Assembly: GCA_947253765.1 (NCBI GenBank)
Contig: CAMYAK010000019.1
Location: 1-8,836 of the forward strand
DNA length: 8,836 nucleotides
Source of the DNA: an uncultured Tissierellia bacterium
GTDB lineage: Bacteria > Bacillota > Clostridia > Tissierellales > Peptoniphilaceae
Direction of reading: 5' to 3'
Shown here piece by piece: positions 1 through 6,815 of this stretch. Under the pieces are notes generated by a model. It did no database searches, was not told where the DNA came from, and saw nothing but the letters and a program-made list of their open reading frames with translations. A program made the position numbers and the translations under genes. The stretch's first letter is position 1. Every line of letters begins with the position of its first letter.

Positions 1-43
1 AGCTAACTATAGGATAATCGATTCTAAACTAGCAGTCTATAAA

Positions 44-63
44 GCAGAAATTTCTTTTTCTGC
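44..63 (+). repeat. Inverted repeat / leader hairpin
   Basis: GCAGAAA at 44-50 is perfectly complementary to TTTCTGC at 57-63, with a 6-nt loop. The stem is 7 bp and only moderately stable, and no T-run follows, so it is not a typical intrinsic terminator. It could be an operator dyad or a leader RNA structure for the operon starting at 168. Function unknown. Confidence 0.45.
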
Positions 64-91
64 ATGAAAGACATCTATGAACTGAATCGAA

Positions 92-121
92 ATGTAGCGG
101 GAGTACATCCCCCCTTTTTTT
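92..121 (+). terminator. Terminator-like or attenuator-like element with alternative stems
   Basis: GGGA at 99-102 can pair with TCCC at 108-111 around a 5-nt loop. Three more C residues follow, then seven T residues at 115-121. A competing 5-bp stem, ATGTA at 92-96 with TACAT at 104-108, uses overlapping bases, so the two cannot form together. The stems are short, so this is a weak terminator at best. It lies about 46 nt ahead of the lipoprotein start and could end an upstream transcript or attenuate this operon. Confidence 0.3.
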
Positions 122-153
122 GAAAGAAAAACTTTATGCGTGTGATACAGAAA

Positions 154-157
154 GGAG
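154..157 (+). promoter_or_regulatory. Ribosome binding site deciding the ATG start at 168
   Basis: GGAG within AGAAAGGAG (149-157) lies 10 nt before the ATG at 168. The earlier in-frame TTG at 120 is preceded by a C/T run with no purine-rich site. Starting at 168 also places a lipoprotein signal peptide exactly at the N-terminus. Confidence 0.8.
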
Positions 158-167
158 TTTTCATTCT

Positions 168-1694
168 ATGAAAAGAACACACATATTTACTGTCCTACTC
201 TTGTGTTTGAGCATTTTGCTGACGGCTTGTGGAGCTCAAAAAGAGCAAAACTTGGTGCTACGCATTGGCGGAATGGAAGATTTCAAGAGTAGTGGGAGTG
301 CAAGAACACTTGTATTCGATCCTCTTACTCGTTTGGATAAAGACTTGAAGCCGATTCCATACTTAGTGTCGTGGGAGGCTGATGAGCAACAGAAAAAGTT
401 TAAACTCAATGTCACAAAAGATGTCAAATTCCATGATGGAACAGCACTGAATGCCGATATCGTCCGTTGGAACATCGAAACCTTGGGGGCGCTCTATTAC
501 TGTGGATATGCAGAATACCTTGAAAAGGTTGATGTGAACGATGATCTTACATTAACGGTATCTTTTAAGCAGAGTTACCCGCTTTTCCCTGAGGAGCTTG
601 CCACAATCCCCGTAATGCCGATTGACAATATGTCCGAAGATTATACAATCGCTTCCTTTAATGGCACAGGACCGTATCGTCTGGAAGAATACGTTGAGAA
701 TCAAACAACTAAATTAAAGAGAAACGAAAACTATTGGAACAAAGAAAAGAAACCTAAAATTACAGAAGTGGATTGGGTTCCTATCACGGATGGAGCCGCT
801 AGAGTTATGGCGGTCACTAATGACCAGGTTGATGTCGTGGGTCTGACAGATGGATACAATGCTTTCTCTTTCAATCTTCTGCATGACTTAGAGAAAAATG
901 ATTCCGTCAGCATGATTGTAGAGCCTGCGGAGCAATTTACCAGTGCTAATTCTCTTGGGTTGAATTGGCAAAAAGGCGTTCTTGAGGACATGAATTTGCG
1001 TGCGGTGATTTGCTATGGAATTAATCGGGAACCGTTAGTAAAAAACATCCTTTTCGGTATTCCTCAGGTTGCAGAACACTATATTGGTGGAACCTATTGG
1101 GATGCACCCGAGCATTTTGTAGAAGGCATTGGCTATGATCCCGAAAAGTCAAATGAATTTCTAGAAAAAGGGGGCTACAAGCGGGTGAACGGGAAGATCA
1201 CAAAGGATGGCAAGCCAATCAAATTGGACTTCGTTGTCCGGGCAGAAGATGAACAAAACGAAGTCGGTCAGTACATTAAAGCAGAATTGGAAAAGCTGGG
1301 ATTTGAATGCAATCTGATTATCCTGGAACCAACCCAAGCCTTTGAGCGGCAGAAAAAGTTAGAGTATGATGTCACGATCAGCTGGCCGTGGTACGAACCG
1401 GTAGCCGCTTCCTTGCCATCCATGGGGTTGAGCAAAGAATATCAAGGAATGGGTCTAGGAGGATTAGTGGACGAAAAGATGCTGGATTACGCAGATGAAT
1501 TTTATAAAGCTAAAAATCGAGATGAGGCAAAAGTAGCTCTTCAAAAAATATGGGAGACGCAATACGACAATTACTTAGCTGCCCCACTCTATGCTACGAC
1601 TCGTGTGATTATACACAACAAAAAATACGATGGATACTTCTTGGATGGCAGCTTCTATCAGGTTGACCTGTCCGAGATCCATTTAGCGAAATAA
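168..1694 (+). CDS. ABC transporter solute-binding lipoprotein, family 5 (peptide/nickel/opine type)
   Basis: This 508-residue extracytoplasmic receptor should capture the substrate and deliver it to the permeases encoded next. The N-terminus is a lipoprotein signal: Lys2-Arg3, a hydrophobic core at about 5-18, and the lipobox Leu18-Thr-Ala-Cys21, so Cys21 would be lipidated and anchor the protein to the membrane. Family-5 hallmarks follow: an LTRLD block near 53-57, VKFHDGT at 86-92, GTGPY at 166-170, RNENYW at 185-190, and a late Trp-rich segment at 406-408. Length is normal for the family. The scaffold recalls NikA, CntA and DppA (for example GTGPY, RNENYW and FGIPQVAE against their counterparts). 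However, the Leu-Ala-x-Pro-Arg-Pro segment I remember from NikA/CntA is replaced by ATIPVMP (145-151), so nickel-chelate binding cannot be assumed. Ligand options include peptides, metal chelates, haem or glutathione. The class is certain and the substrate is not. It is the first gene of the operon, 25 nt before the permease gene. Confidence 0.95.
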   Translation: MKRTHIFTVLLLCLSILLTACGAQKEQNLVLRIGGMEDFKSSGSARTLVFDPLTRLDKDLKPIPYLVSWEADEQQKKFKLNVTKDVKFHDGTALNADIVRWNIETLGALYYCGYAEYLEKVDVNDDLTLTVSFKQSYPLFPEELATIPVMPIDNMSEDYTIASFNGTGPYRLEEYVENQTTKLKRNENYWNKEKKPKITEVDWVPITDGAARVMAVTNDQVDVVGLTDGYNAFSFNLLHDLEKNDSVSMIVEPAEQFTSANSLGLNWQKGVLEDMNLRAVICYGINREPLVKNILFGIPQVAEHYIGGTYWDAPEHFVEGIGYDPEKSNEFLEKGGYKRVNGKITKDGKPIKLDFVVRAEDEQNEVGQYIKAELEKLGFECNLIILEPTQAFERQKKLEYDVTISWPWYEPVAASLPSMGLSKEYQGMGLGGLVDEKMLDYADEFYKAKNRDEAKVALQKIWETQYDNYLAAPLYATTRVIIHNKKYDGYFLDGSFYQVDLSEIHLAK

Positions 1695-1719
1695 ACAAGT
1701 GATCGGATGAGGATCAAGA

Positions 1720-2676
1720 ATGAGAATATCTTATATACTTCGTAAAATATTCGTGGTACTTCCGATGATATTTGTTATTTCTCTGCTCTGCTTTAACATG
1801 ATATATTTTGCTCCAGGAGACGCCGGAAAGCTTCTCCTGGAGAAAAAATCGGGGCGTGGAGACAGGTTTTCTGCTTCGGATATTGCGGATTTTTCGGAAC
1901 GAACGGGTTTAGATCTAGATGTTGTTGAAGCCTATCGGAACTGGAGTGGGGATCTGCTAAAAGGCGATATGGGAGAAAGCGTCTTATATTCAGAGCCGGT
2001 GTTGAGTGTGGTGAACCGTTATTTCCGAAACACACTTGTCATGGTTGGCATTGCCTTCATGGTTTATCTAATTACGGGGATTTCTTTAGGCTTTGCATCA
2101 GGCCTTAAACCAGGAGGTTTTTTTGATCGACTCAACCGTTTTTGGGCGACACTAACTCTGTCGCTTCCCTCGTTTTGGATCGCGACACTTGTTTTGTTTT
2201 TATCAACGAAGTTTTTTCCGGGACTTCCTGTTCTTTACTTTGACGGATGGCGTTCTTTCGTTGTCCCCGGGGTGATTATGGGTCTGGTTTTCGCTGGTAA
2301 TTTAGCTATGATGTTGCGAGATCGTGTTCTGCGTGTTTCGGAGGAAGATTTTATTGACTGTGCAAAAGCGATGGGCATTTCACGTTCAGATATTGTGTGG
2401 CGACACATTTTTCCCAACGTATTAGCTACGACGATCTCAGTCAGTGCCTTGGATCTTTCTTTCATGCTTATGGGGAGCCTGGTGGTGGAAAAAATTTTTT
2501 CGATTCCTGGGATTGGACAACTTTTCCTAAAAGCTGTTAACGTTAAGGACTATTTCCTGGTTGCCGGATGCACTCTTTATTTTTGTTTGTCTGTGAGTTT
2601 ATGCAACCTTATCGCAGAGCTGATCTACCCTTTCATTGACAGGAGGCAGGTGTGTTCACGAAACGAAATGCTATGA
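1720..2676 (+). CDS. ABC transporter permease, DppB/NikB type
   Basis: This 318-residue inner-membrane subunit would form half of the importer channel. Hydrophobic segments lie near 9-30, 105-128, 142-164, 180-200, 235-256 and 278-302, the six-helix layout of the family. The cytoplasmic EAA loop that docks to the ATPase is seen at about 211-233 (FIDCAKAMG, then IVWRHIFPN). The family signature around the late loop is also present (VVEKIFSIPGIGQLF, 255-269). The region between helices 1 and 2 (about 31-104) is an extracytoplasmic domain typical of DppB/NikB proteins. The ATG has GAGGA at 1709-1713, 6 nt upstream. Its 3' end overlaps the next permease gene by 25 nt, which suggests translational coupling. 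Family membership is clear. Whether NikB or DppB is closer cannot be fixed by eye. Confidence 0.95.
   Translation: MRISYILRKIFVVLPMIFVISLLCFNMIYFAPGDAGKLLLEKKSGRGDRFSASDIADFSERTGLDLDVVEAYRNWSGDLLKGDMGESVLYSEPVLSVVNRYFRNTLVMVGIAFMVYLITGISLGFASGLKPGGFFDRLNRFWATLTLSLPSFWIATLVLFLSTKFFPGLPVLYFDGWRSFVVPGVIMGLVFAGNLAMMLRDRVLRVSEEDFIDCAKAMGISRSDIVWRHIFPNVLATTISVSALDLSFMLMGSLVVEKIFSIPGIGQLFLKAVNVKDYFLVAGCTLYFCLSVSLCNLIAELIYPFIDRRQVCSRNEML
2641..2646 (+). promoter_or_regulatory. Ribosome binding site favouring a GTG start at 2652
   Basis: AGGAGG, inside the 3' end of the preceding permease gene, sits 5 nt before GTG at 2652. A competing ATG at 2673 would form an ATGA stop/start overlap with the TGA at 2674-2676, but this site is then 26 nt away and no closer purine-rich site is visible. 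Confidence 0.7.
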
Positions 2677-3485
2677 TCAAAATACGGTGCTACATCGCGC
2701 TCCTTTTAGTCGTCCTGATTGTTTTTGGATTCCTTGCTTATGGCACAGGAGGGCGATTCAATGCCATGTCTCCTGAAAATCAGCTTTTGGAACCATCGTT
2801 GAATCACCTTTTCGGAACTGATGTTTTCGGAAGGGATATTTTTCTTAGAACGGTCAGAGGTTTCATGAATGCGTTCCTTCTTGCGATTTTATCATGGATT
2901 ATTGCATTTGGCTTTGGTATTCCCTTGGGAATCTTTTTTGCATATGTCGGAGGTTTAGCAGATGCCATTTTTTATCATGTGTGCAATTTTATTTTTAGTT
3001 TTCCCACCATGGTATTGGCGATCTATCTGGCATCGGCAAGCGATGCGAAAATACCAATTCTTATTTTCCTGACATCGTTTACCCTGATCTTTAGCAATGC
3101 AAAAATTGTCCGTGCATTGGTCAAAAGCCTCATTAAAGAGAATTATATGATTCAACTTCAGATTATGGGGGCGGGATTTTGGCATATGACTCGTTACCAT
3201 CTATTAAGGGAGTCCATACTCAATTTGCTTCCCATTATGCCGTTGATGATCGGTCATATTATTCTTGGGATCTCAAGTTTTTCTTTTCTAGGATTTGGCA
3301 TACAACCGCCGGAAGCGGAAATCGGGCTACTCCTCTCCGAGAATTTTAAGCTGATTACTATTGCTCCTTGGACGTGTCTTTTGCCGGGTCTTTTCCAATT
3401 TCTCATCATCTGGGCACTCAGCTGTTTAGGCGAGATGACGCGAAAGTACTACACAAAAGAAGGAGTTTCGCATGATGAATTTTAA
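2652..3485 (+). CDS. ABC transporter permease, DppC/NikC type
   Basis: This 277-residue second permease should pair with the one encoded just upstream to form the import channel. The N-terminal helix (about 12-30) is followed by the family hallmark GTDVFGRD at 55-62, which normally reads GTDxxGRD in OppC/DppC/NikC proteins. Further hydrophobic segments lie near 72-99, 105-127, 132-148, 190-213 and 236-258. The EAA-type ATPase-docking loop is about 164-187, and FSFLGFGIQPP at 210-220 is another strong family motif. The start is taken as GTG at 2652 because of the well-placed AGGAGG. The alternative ATG at 2673 would remove seven residues and is the more conservative choice if the GTG is doubted. 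The gene overlaps both neighbours, by 25 nt upstream and 14 nt downstream. Confidence 0.94.
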   Translation: MFTKRNAMIKIRCYIALLLVVLIVFGFLAYGTGGRFNAMSPENQLLEPSLNHLFGTDVFGRDIFLRTVRGFMNAFLLAILSWIIAFGFGIPLGIFFAYVGGLADAIFYHVCNFIFSFPTMVLAIYLASASDAKIPILIFLTSFTLIFSNAKIVRALVKSLIKENYMIQLQIMGAGFWHMTRYHLLRESILNLLPIMPLMIGHIILGISSFSFLGFGIQPPEAEIGLLLSENFKLITIAPWTCLLPGLFQFLIIWALSCLGEMTRKYYTKEGVSHDEF

Positions 3486-5034
3486 AAGTGACAAGCTGTG
3501 TGTTCAGCCCGATCCTTTTTGCGAGAATAAGGGAGCAGAGGAAAATAAAGAAGTCCTTCTTTCCGTCCGAGAACTTTGTGTCAAAGTAAGAGAGTCAGAA
3601 AATCAAAAAATGCTATTGGACAACCTTTCTTTTTCCCTTCGAAGAGGCGAGGTTTTAGCTCTCGTCGGGGAAACTGGAAGTGGCAAAACAATGACTGCAA
3701 AAGCAATTATGGGGATGCTGAACGCGAATTTAAGTGTTGAGGGCTGGATCGTATTAGAAGGACAAAACCTGCTGGATCTAAATGCACAAGAAATGCACGC
3801 ACTGCGTGGCCGAAAAATTGGCATGGCTTTTCAGAATCCTGAAACTGCCCTCAATCCGCTCCTGAAGAATGGAAATCAACTCAATTTGATTATGGGGAAA
3901 AACGAGAGCGATCAAGTGCGTCGCCTGCGTTCATTTGGCTTGTGCGATAAAAGGATTCTTAAGCGATATCCATTTGAACTCAGCGGGGGAATGGCACAGC
4001 GATTCATGGCCTCGCTTTCTCTCGGCCATGGCGTTGAAATGGTTATTTTTGATGAGCCCACTCGTGGGCTTGATCCTGATAATCGGAATCTTTTAGCCGA
4101 ATTGATCTTGCTTTTATCCAAGAAGAGACATGTTGCTATTTTGCTTCTTACACATGACATGGGCCTGATTGAGAGAGTCGCCGATCGCTGTATTGTATTA
4201 CAGGATGGAAAAATCGTTGAACATGGCAGTGTAGACACTATTCTTCATCATCCGACATCGTCTTATATGAAAAGCATACGTGATGAGGATCCTCGGTTTC
4301 AACGGATTTTGCCGTTGCTTGATTTAGAAGAAAAAAAGCAGGAAGAGACACCTATATTGGAGCTGAGGGATATTCATTGTTCTTACGCTCTTAATCCCTT
4401 CAGCAAAGAGCGTCACCAAGTGCTCCACGAATTGAATATGAGTGTATTTCAAGGCGAAATCCTAGGTCTTATCGGGGCCTCAGGATGTGGGAAGTCAACA
4501 TTAGCATCATGCATCTTGGGATTATTAAATTATCAGGGAGAGATTTTCTTTAGCGGCAAATTGTTGAAGATGCGTGGCAGACCTCAGATTGGGCACATTT
4601 GTCAATCAGCAACAAGTTCATTTGATCCGGCACGTACGATTCGCCAGAGCCTGGAAGAGGTTTTTTTAGTACACCCGGAATATGCATTGCCAGGAGAAAA
4701 AGAGAATCAAATTCATCACGTCCTAAAAGTTGTGGAATTGTATCATTTATTGGCGCGTTTGGATTCCTACCCCCACGAGTTTAGTGGAGGTCAGTTGCAA
4801 CGCTTTGCCATTGCACGCACATTGCTTTCGCAGGTGAAGTTTATCATTTTAGACGAGGTGACATCCATGTTGGATTTAAAAACACAGGCATCGATTATTC
4901 GTCTCCTTGCTCGTTTGCGAAAGGAGCGCGGCTTAACCTATATTTTTATCACTCATGACTTACCGTTGGCACAGCAGTTCTGTGATCGAATATTGCAGAT
5001 GAAAGACGGCTGTATAAGAAACTGTTTAGAATAG
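3472..5034 (+). CDS. Fused double ATPase of a peptide/nickel-type ABC importer (DppD/NikD + DppF/NikE)
   Basis: This 520-residue cytoplasmic protein carries both ATPases that power the importer; many relatives use two separate proteins. The first nucleotide-binding domain has Walker A GETGSGKT (66-73), Q-loop Gln121, signature LSGGM (170-174), Walker B VIFDEP (191-196) and switch His228. It is followed by a short DppD-like tail containing HHPTSSY. A linker near 275-295 rich in Glu and Lys leads to the second domain: Walker A GASGCGKS (335-342), Gln378, FSGGQ (437-441), Walker B with Asp461-Glu462, and His495. The second half resembles NikE in the stretch from the Walker B through FITHDL and QFCDR. 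All catalytic residues are present in both halves, so two active ATP sites are expected. Two adjacent ATG codons (3472, 3475) follow AGGAG at 3461-3465. The stop TAG overlaps the next ribosome binding site. Confidence 0.95.
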   Translation: MMNFKSDKLCVQPDPFCENKGAEENKEVLLSVRELCVKVRESENQKMLLDNLSFSLRRGEVLALVGETGSGKTMTAKAIMGMLNANLSVEGWIVLEGQNLLDLNAQEMHALRGRKIGMAFQNPETALNPLLKNGNQLNLIMGKNESDQVRRLRSFGLCDKRILKRYPFELSGGMAQRFMASLSLGHGVEMVIFDEPTRGLDPDNRNLLAELILLLSKKRHVAILLLTHDMGLIERVADRCIVLQDGKIVEHGSVDTILHHPTSSYMKSIRDEDPRFQRILPLLDLEEKKQEETPILELRDIHCSYALNPFSKERHQVLHELNMSVFQGEILGLIGASGCGKSTLASCILGLLNYQGEIFFSGKLLKMRGRPQIGHICQSATSSFDPARTIRQSLEEVFLVHPEYALPGEKENQIHHVLKVVELYHLLARLDSYPHEFSGGQLQRFAIARTLLSQVKFIILDEVTSMLDLKTQASIIRLLARLRKERGLTYIFITHDLPLAQQFCDRILQMKDGCIRNCLE

Positions 5035-5045
5035 GAGGAAACAGT

Positions 5046-6812
5046 ATGTTGATTCACAAACGCTTACACGACCTTATTCAAGGCGTGGAAGTCTTTGTTT
5101 TTGGCAAAAGCCTTTTATCGGTCTGCGTCAGCCTTACGTACATTGCACAAGCCGTTCTATTTGGACAGGTTATCCAGATGCTTTACGAGAGTGCTGGGAT
5201 GGATGCCTTGAAATGGCATGTCTTTTGGATTGCATTTTTAATTTTGGTCCGTCTATTTCTCATCACAGGACTCAATGTGTATGGAAAGTGGATTATCGGC
5301 CAAATTAAGAATCGTCTGCGCAAGCGCATCTTTATTCAATTGATGAAACTGGGTCCTGCCTATCTTCTTGATGAGCGAAGCGGAGAGATCCAATCTAAGG
5401 CGATGGCCGGAATTGACTATCTTGAGGGATATTTGAGCCTTTACATTCCTCAAATCCTAACTGTTTTTATTGTCTTATCCGGCATTTCCATTTATGTTTT
5501 TTCGATTCACTTCGCTTTGGGAATCCTTATCCTCGCCACCGCTGTCGCCGCACTCTTTATGCCTTATCTTTTCCTTTATAAGATAACCAGTTTCAGCGAA
5601 GAACATTGGGCGGCCTACACCAATCTGAGTGCTGAATTTGTTGAAACAGTGCAGGGCATGATGACGCTCAAGGCCTTTAACGCCTCAAAAAGGGTTGGTA
5701 CAGGACTGAAGGACAAAATGCATCGTCTCTTTGACAAAACAATGAAGAGTCTTACCATCAGTTTGATGGAAACGGGACTTGCAAATTTCTGCGTGACAAT
5801 TGGCAGAAACTTCACACTGGCTCTTGCTGCCTATTTTACCGTCAATGGGACAATTAGTGTCGGTCAAATGGCGATGTTATTCTTCCTTGTAGCTGAAGCG
5901 TATAGGCCACTTCAAGAGCTGGGCCAGTATTTCCATCAAGGTTTTATGGGGATCACTTCATGTGATGGACTCTTTGAAATTTTAGATCAGAACATCAAGA
6001 TTAAGGACGCGGGCACGTCGACAAAAATTAATCGTCCGAGGCCTGAAGCCTCAGAGATTGAATTTTCAGGGGTGGAGTTCAGCTATCCCGAAAGCGAAAC
6101 GACACTGTTCCACAATTTAAATATACGCATTGCTCAAGGCGAGAAGCTTGCTTTTGCCGGCGAATCCGGTGGGGGGAAAACAACGATTGCAAGGCTTCTG
6201 CTTCGTTTCTATGACCCGGATAGTGGCAGTATTCGCTTAGGTGGAGTGGATTATAGGGAACTTCCGCTCTCTGAGCTGAGGAAGCAGTTCTCCGTGGTTT
6301 CCCAGGAGACCTATCTTTTCTATGGAACGATTATGGAAAATCTGCTTTTAGCTAATCCTAAAGCCAGTGAAGAGGAAGTCAAGCAAGCGGCAAAACTCGC
6401 ACAGATCCACGATTTTATTCAGGCTCTTCCTCAAGGTTATGAAAGCAGGGTAGGGGAAAAGGGAGTTAATTTTTCTGGCGGAGAGCGTCAGCGCATGGCG
6501 ATCGCCCGAGCCTTGTTGAAAAATGCGCCGATCATCATCTTCGATGAGGCAAGTTCCAGTGTGGATACAAAGAACGAGAAAGAAATTCAAGAGCATCTGC
6601 AAGACGCTCTTAAAGATAAAACGACTATAACGATCGCTCATCGTCTTTCGACGATTCAGGATGCTTCGCGGATTTATGTCCTGCGTCACGGAGAAATCGT
6701 TGAAGAGGGCACGCACGAAGATTTGATGAGAGGTGATACCTACTACAGTCATCTCTTTGCCGCTCAAGAGGCCGCAGAACAAGCACAAGTATACGATCAG
6801 GAATGGAGCTAA
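5046..6812 (+). CDS. ABC half-transporter, CydD-like (membrane domain fused to ATPase)
   Basis: This 588-residue exporter-fold half-transporter likely pairs with the product of the next gene. The membrane domain has hydrophobic segments near 20-45, 57-80, 133-153, 156-178, 243-266 and 272-290. A CydD-like element (LGPAYLLDERSGE, 102-114, then IDYLEGYLSLYIPQ) matches the pattern of E. coli CydD, and LGQYFH at 292-297 resembles the CydD segment containing its haem-site His. The ATPase has A-loop Tyr347, Walker A GESGGGKT (372-379), Gln420, signature FSGGE (476-480), Walker B ending Asp500-Glu501, and His532, so it looks active. AGGAGG at 5033-5038, overlapping the stop of the preceding gene, drives the ATG at 5046. 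Exporter-fold pairs can export (CydDC thiols, or haem) or import (YbtPQ, IrtAB siderophores), so direction is open. Calling it cydD would overstate the evidence. Confidence 0.93.
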   Translation: MLIHKRLHDLIQGVEVFVFGKSLLSVCVSLTYIAQAVLFGQVIQMLYESAGMDALKWHVFWIAFLILVRLFLITGLNVYGKWIIGQIKNRLRKRIFIQLMKLGPAYLLDERSGEIQSKAMAGIDYLEGYLSLYIPQILTVFIVLSGISIYVFSIHFALGILILATAVAALFMPYLFLYKITSFSEEHWAAYTNLSAEFVETVQGMMTLKAFNASKRVGTGLKDKMHRLFDKTMKSLTISLMETGLANFCVTIGRNFTLALAAYFTVNGTISVGQMAMLFFLVAEAYRPLQELGQYFHQGFMGITSCDGLFEILDQNIKIKDAGTSTKINRPRPEASEIEFSGVEFSYPESETTLFHNLNIRIAQGEKLAFAGESGGGKTTIARLLLRFYDPDSGSIRLGGVDYRELPLSELRKQFSVVSQETYLFYGTIMENLLLANPKASEEEVKQAAKLAQIHDFIQALPQGYESRVGEKGVNFSGGERQRMAIARALLKNAPIIIFDEASSSVDTKNEKEIQEHLQDALKDKTTITIAHRLSTIQDASRIYVLRHGEIVEEGTHEDLMRGDTYYSHLFAAQEAAEQAQVYDQEWS

Positions 6813-6815
6813 GAC

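Larger units (their letters stand above)
1..167. other. Non-coding leader upstream of the transporter operon
   Basis: No convincing gene lies here. An open frame from a TTG at 120 continues into the first gene, but the ribosome binding site and signal peptide favour the ATG at 168. The stretch holds an AT-rich segment with a -10-like GATAAT at 13-18 (its -35 would lie outside the window), a hairpin at 44-63, two overlapping small inverted repeats at 92-111, and a T-run at 115-121. I could not match it to a known riboswitch by eye. It may contain the end of an upstream transcript, the operon promoter region, or both. Confidence 0.6.

Noticed and set aside
11..25. Fur-box-like GATAAT followed by an AT-rich segment
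   Set aside because: The left arm matches the 7-1-7 consensus well, but only about two of seven positions match in the right arm, so this is not supportable as a Fur site.
120..167. Extended N-terminus of the solute-binding protein from a TTG at 120
   Set aside because: No ribosome binding site precedes it, and it would bury the lipoprotein signal peptide 16 residues inside. ATG 168 has GGAG upstream and a correct signal peptide.
168..5034. Naming the first four genes nikABCDE or cntABCDF
   Set aside because: The permeases and ATPase fit the wider peptide/nickel family, but the receptor appears to lack the recalled NikA/CntA pocket residues, so substrate-specific symbols would mislead.
6348..6788. 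Minus-strand open frame of 146 codons
   Set aside because: It lies wholly opposite the conserved ATPase domain of a clear gene, has no family features, and mirrors that gene's codon pattern. The other minus-strand frames in the window were rejected for the same reason.
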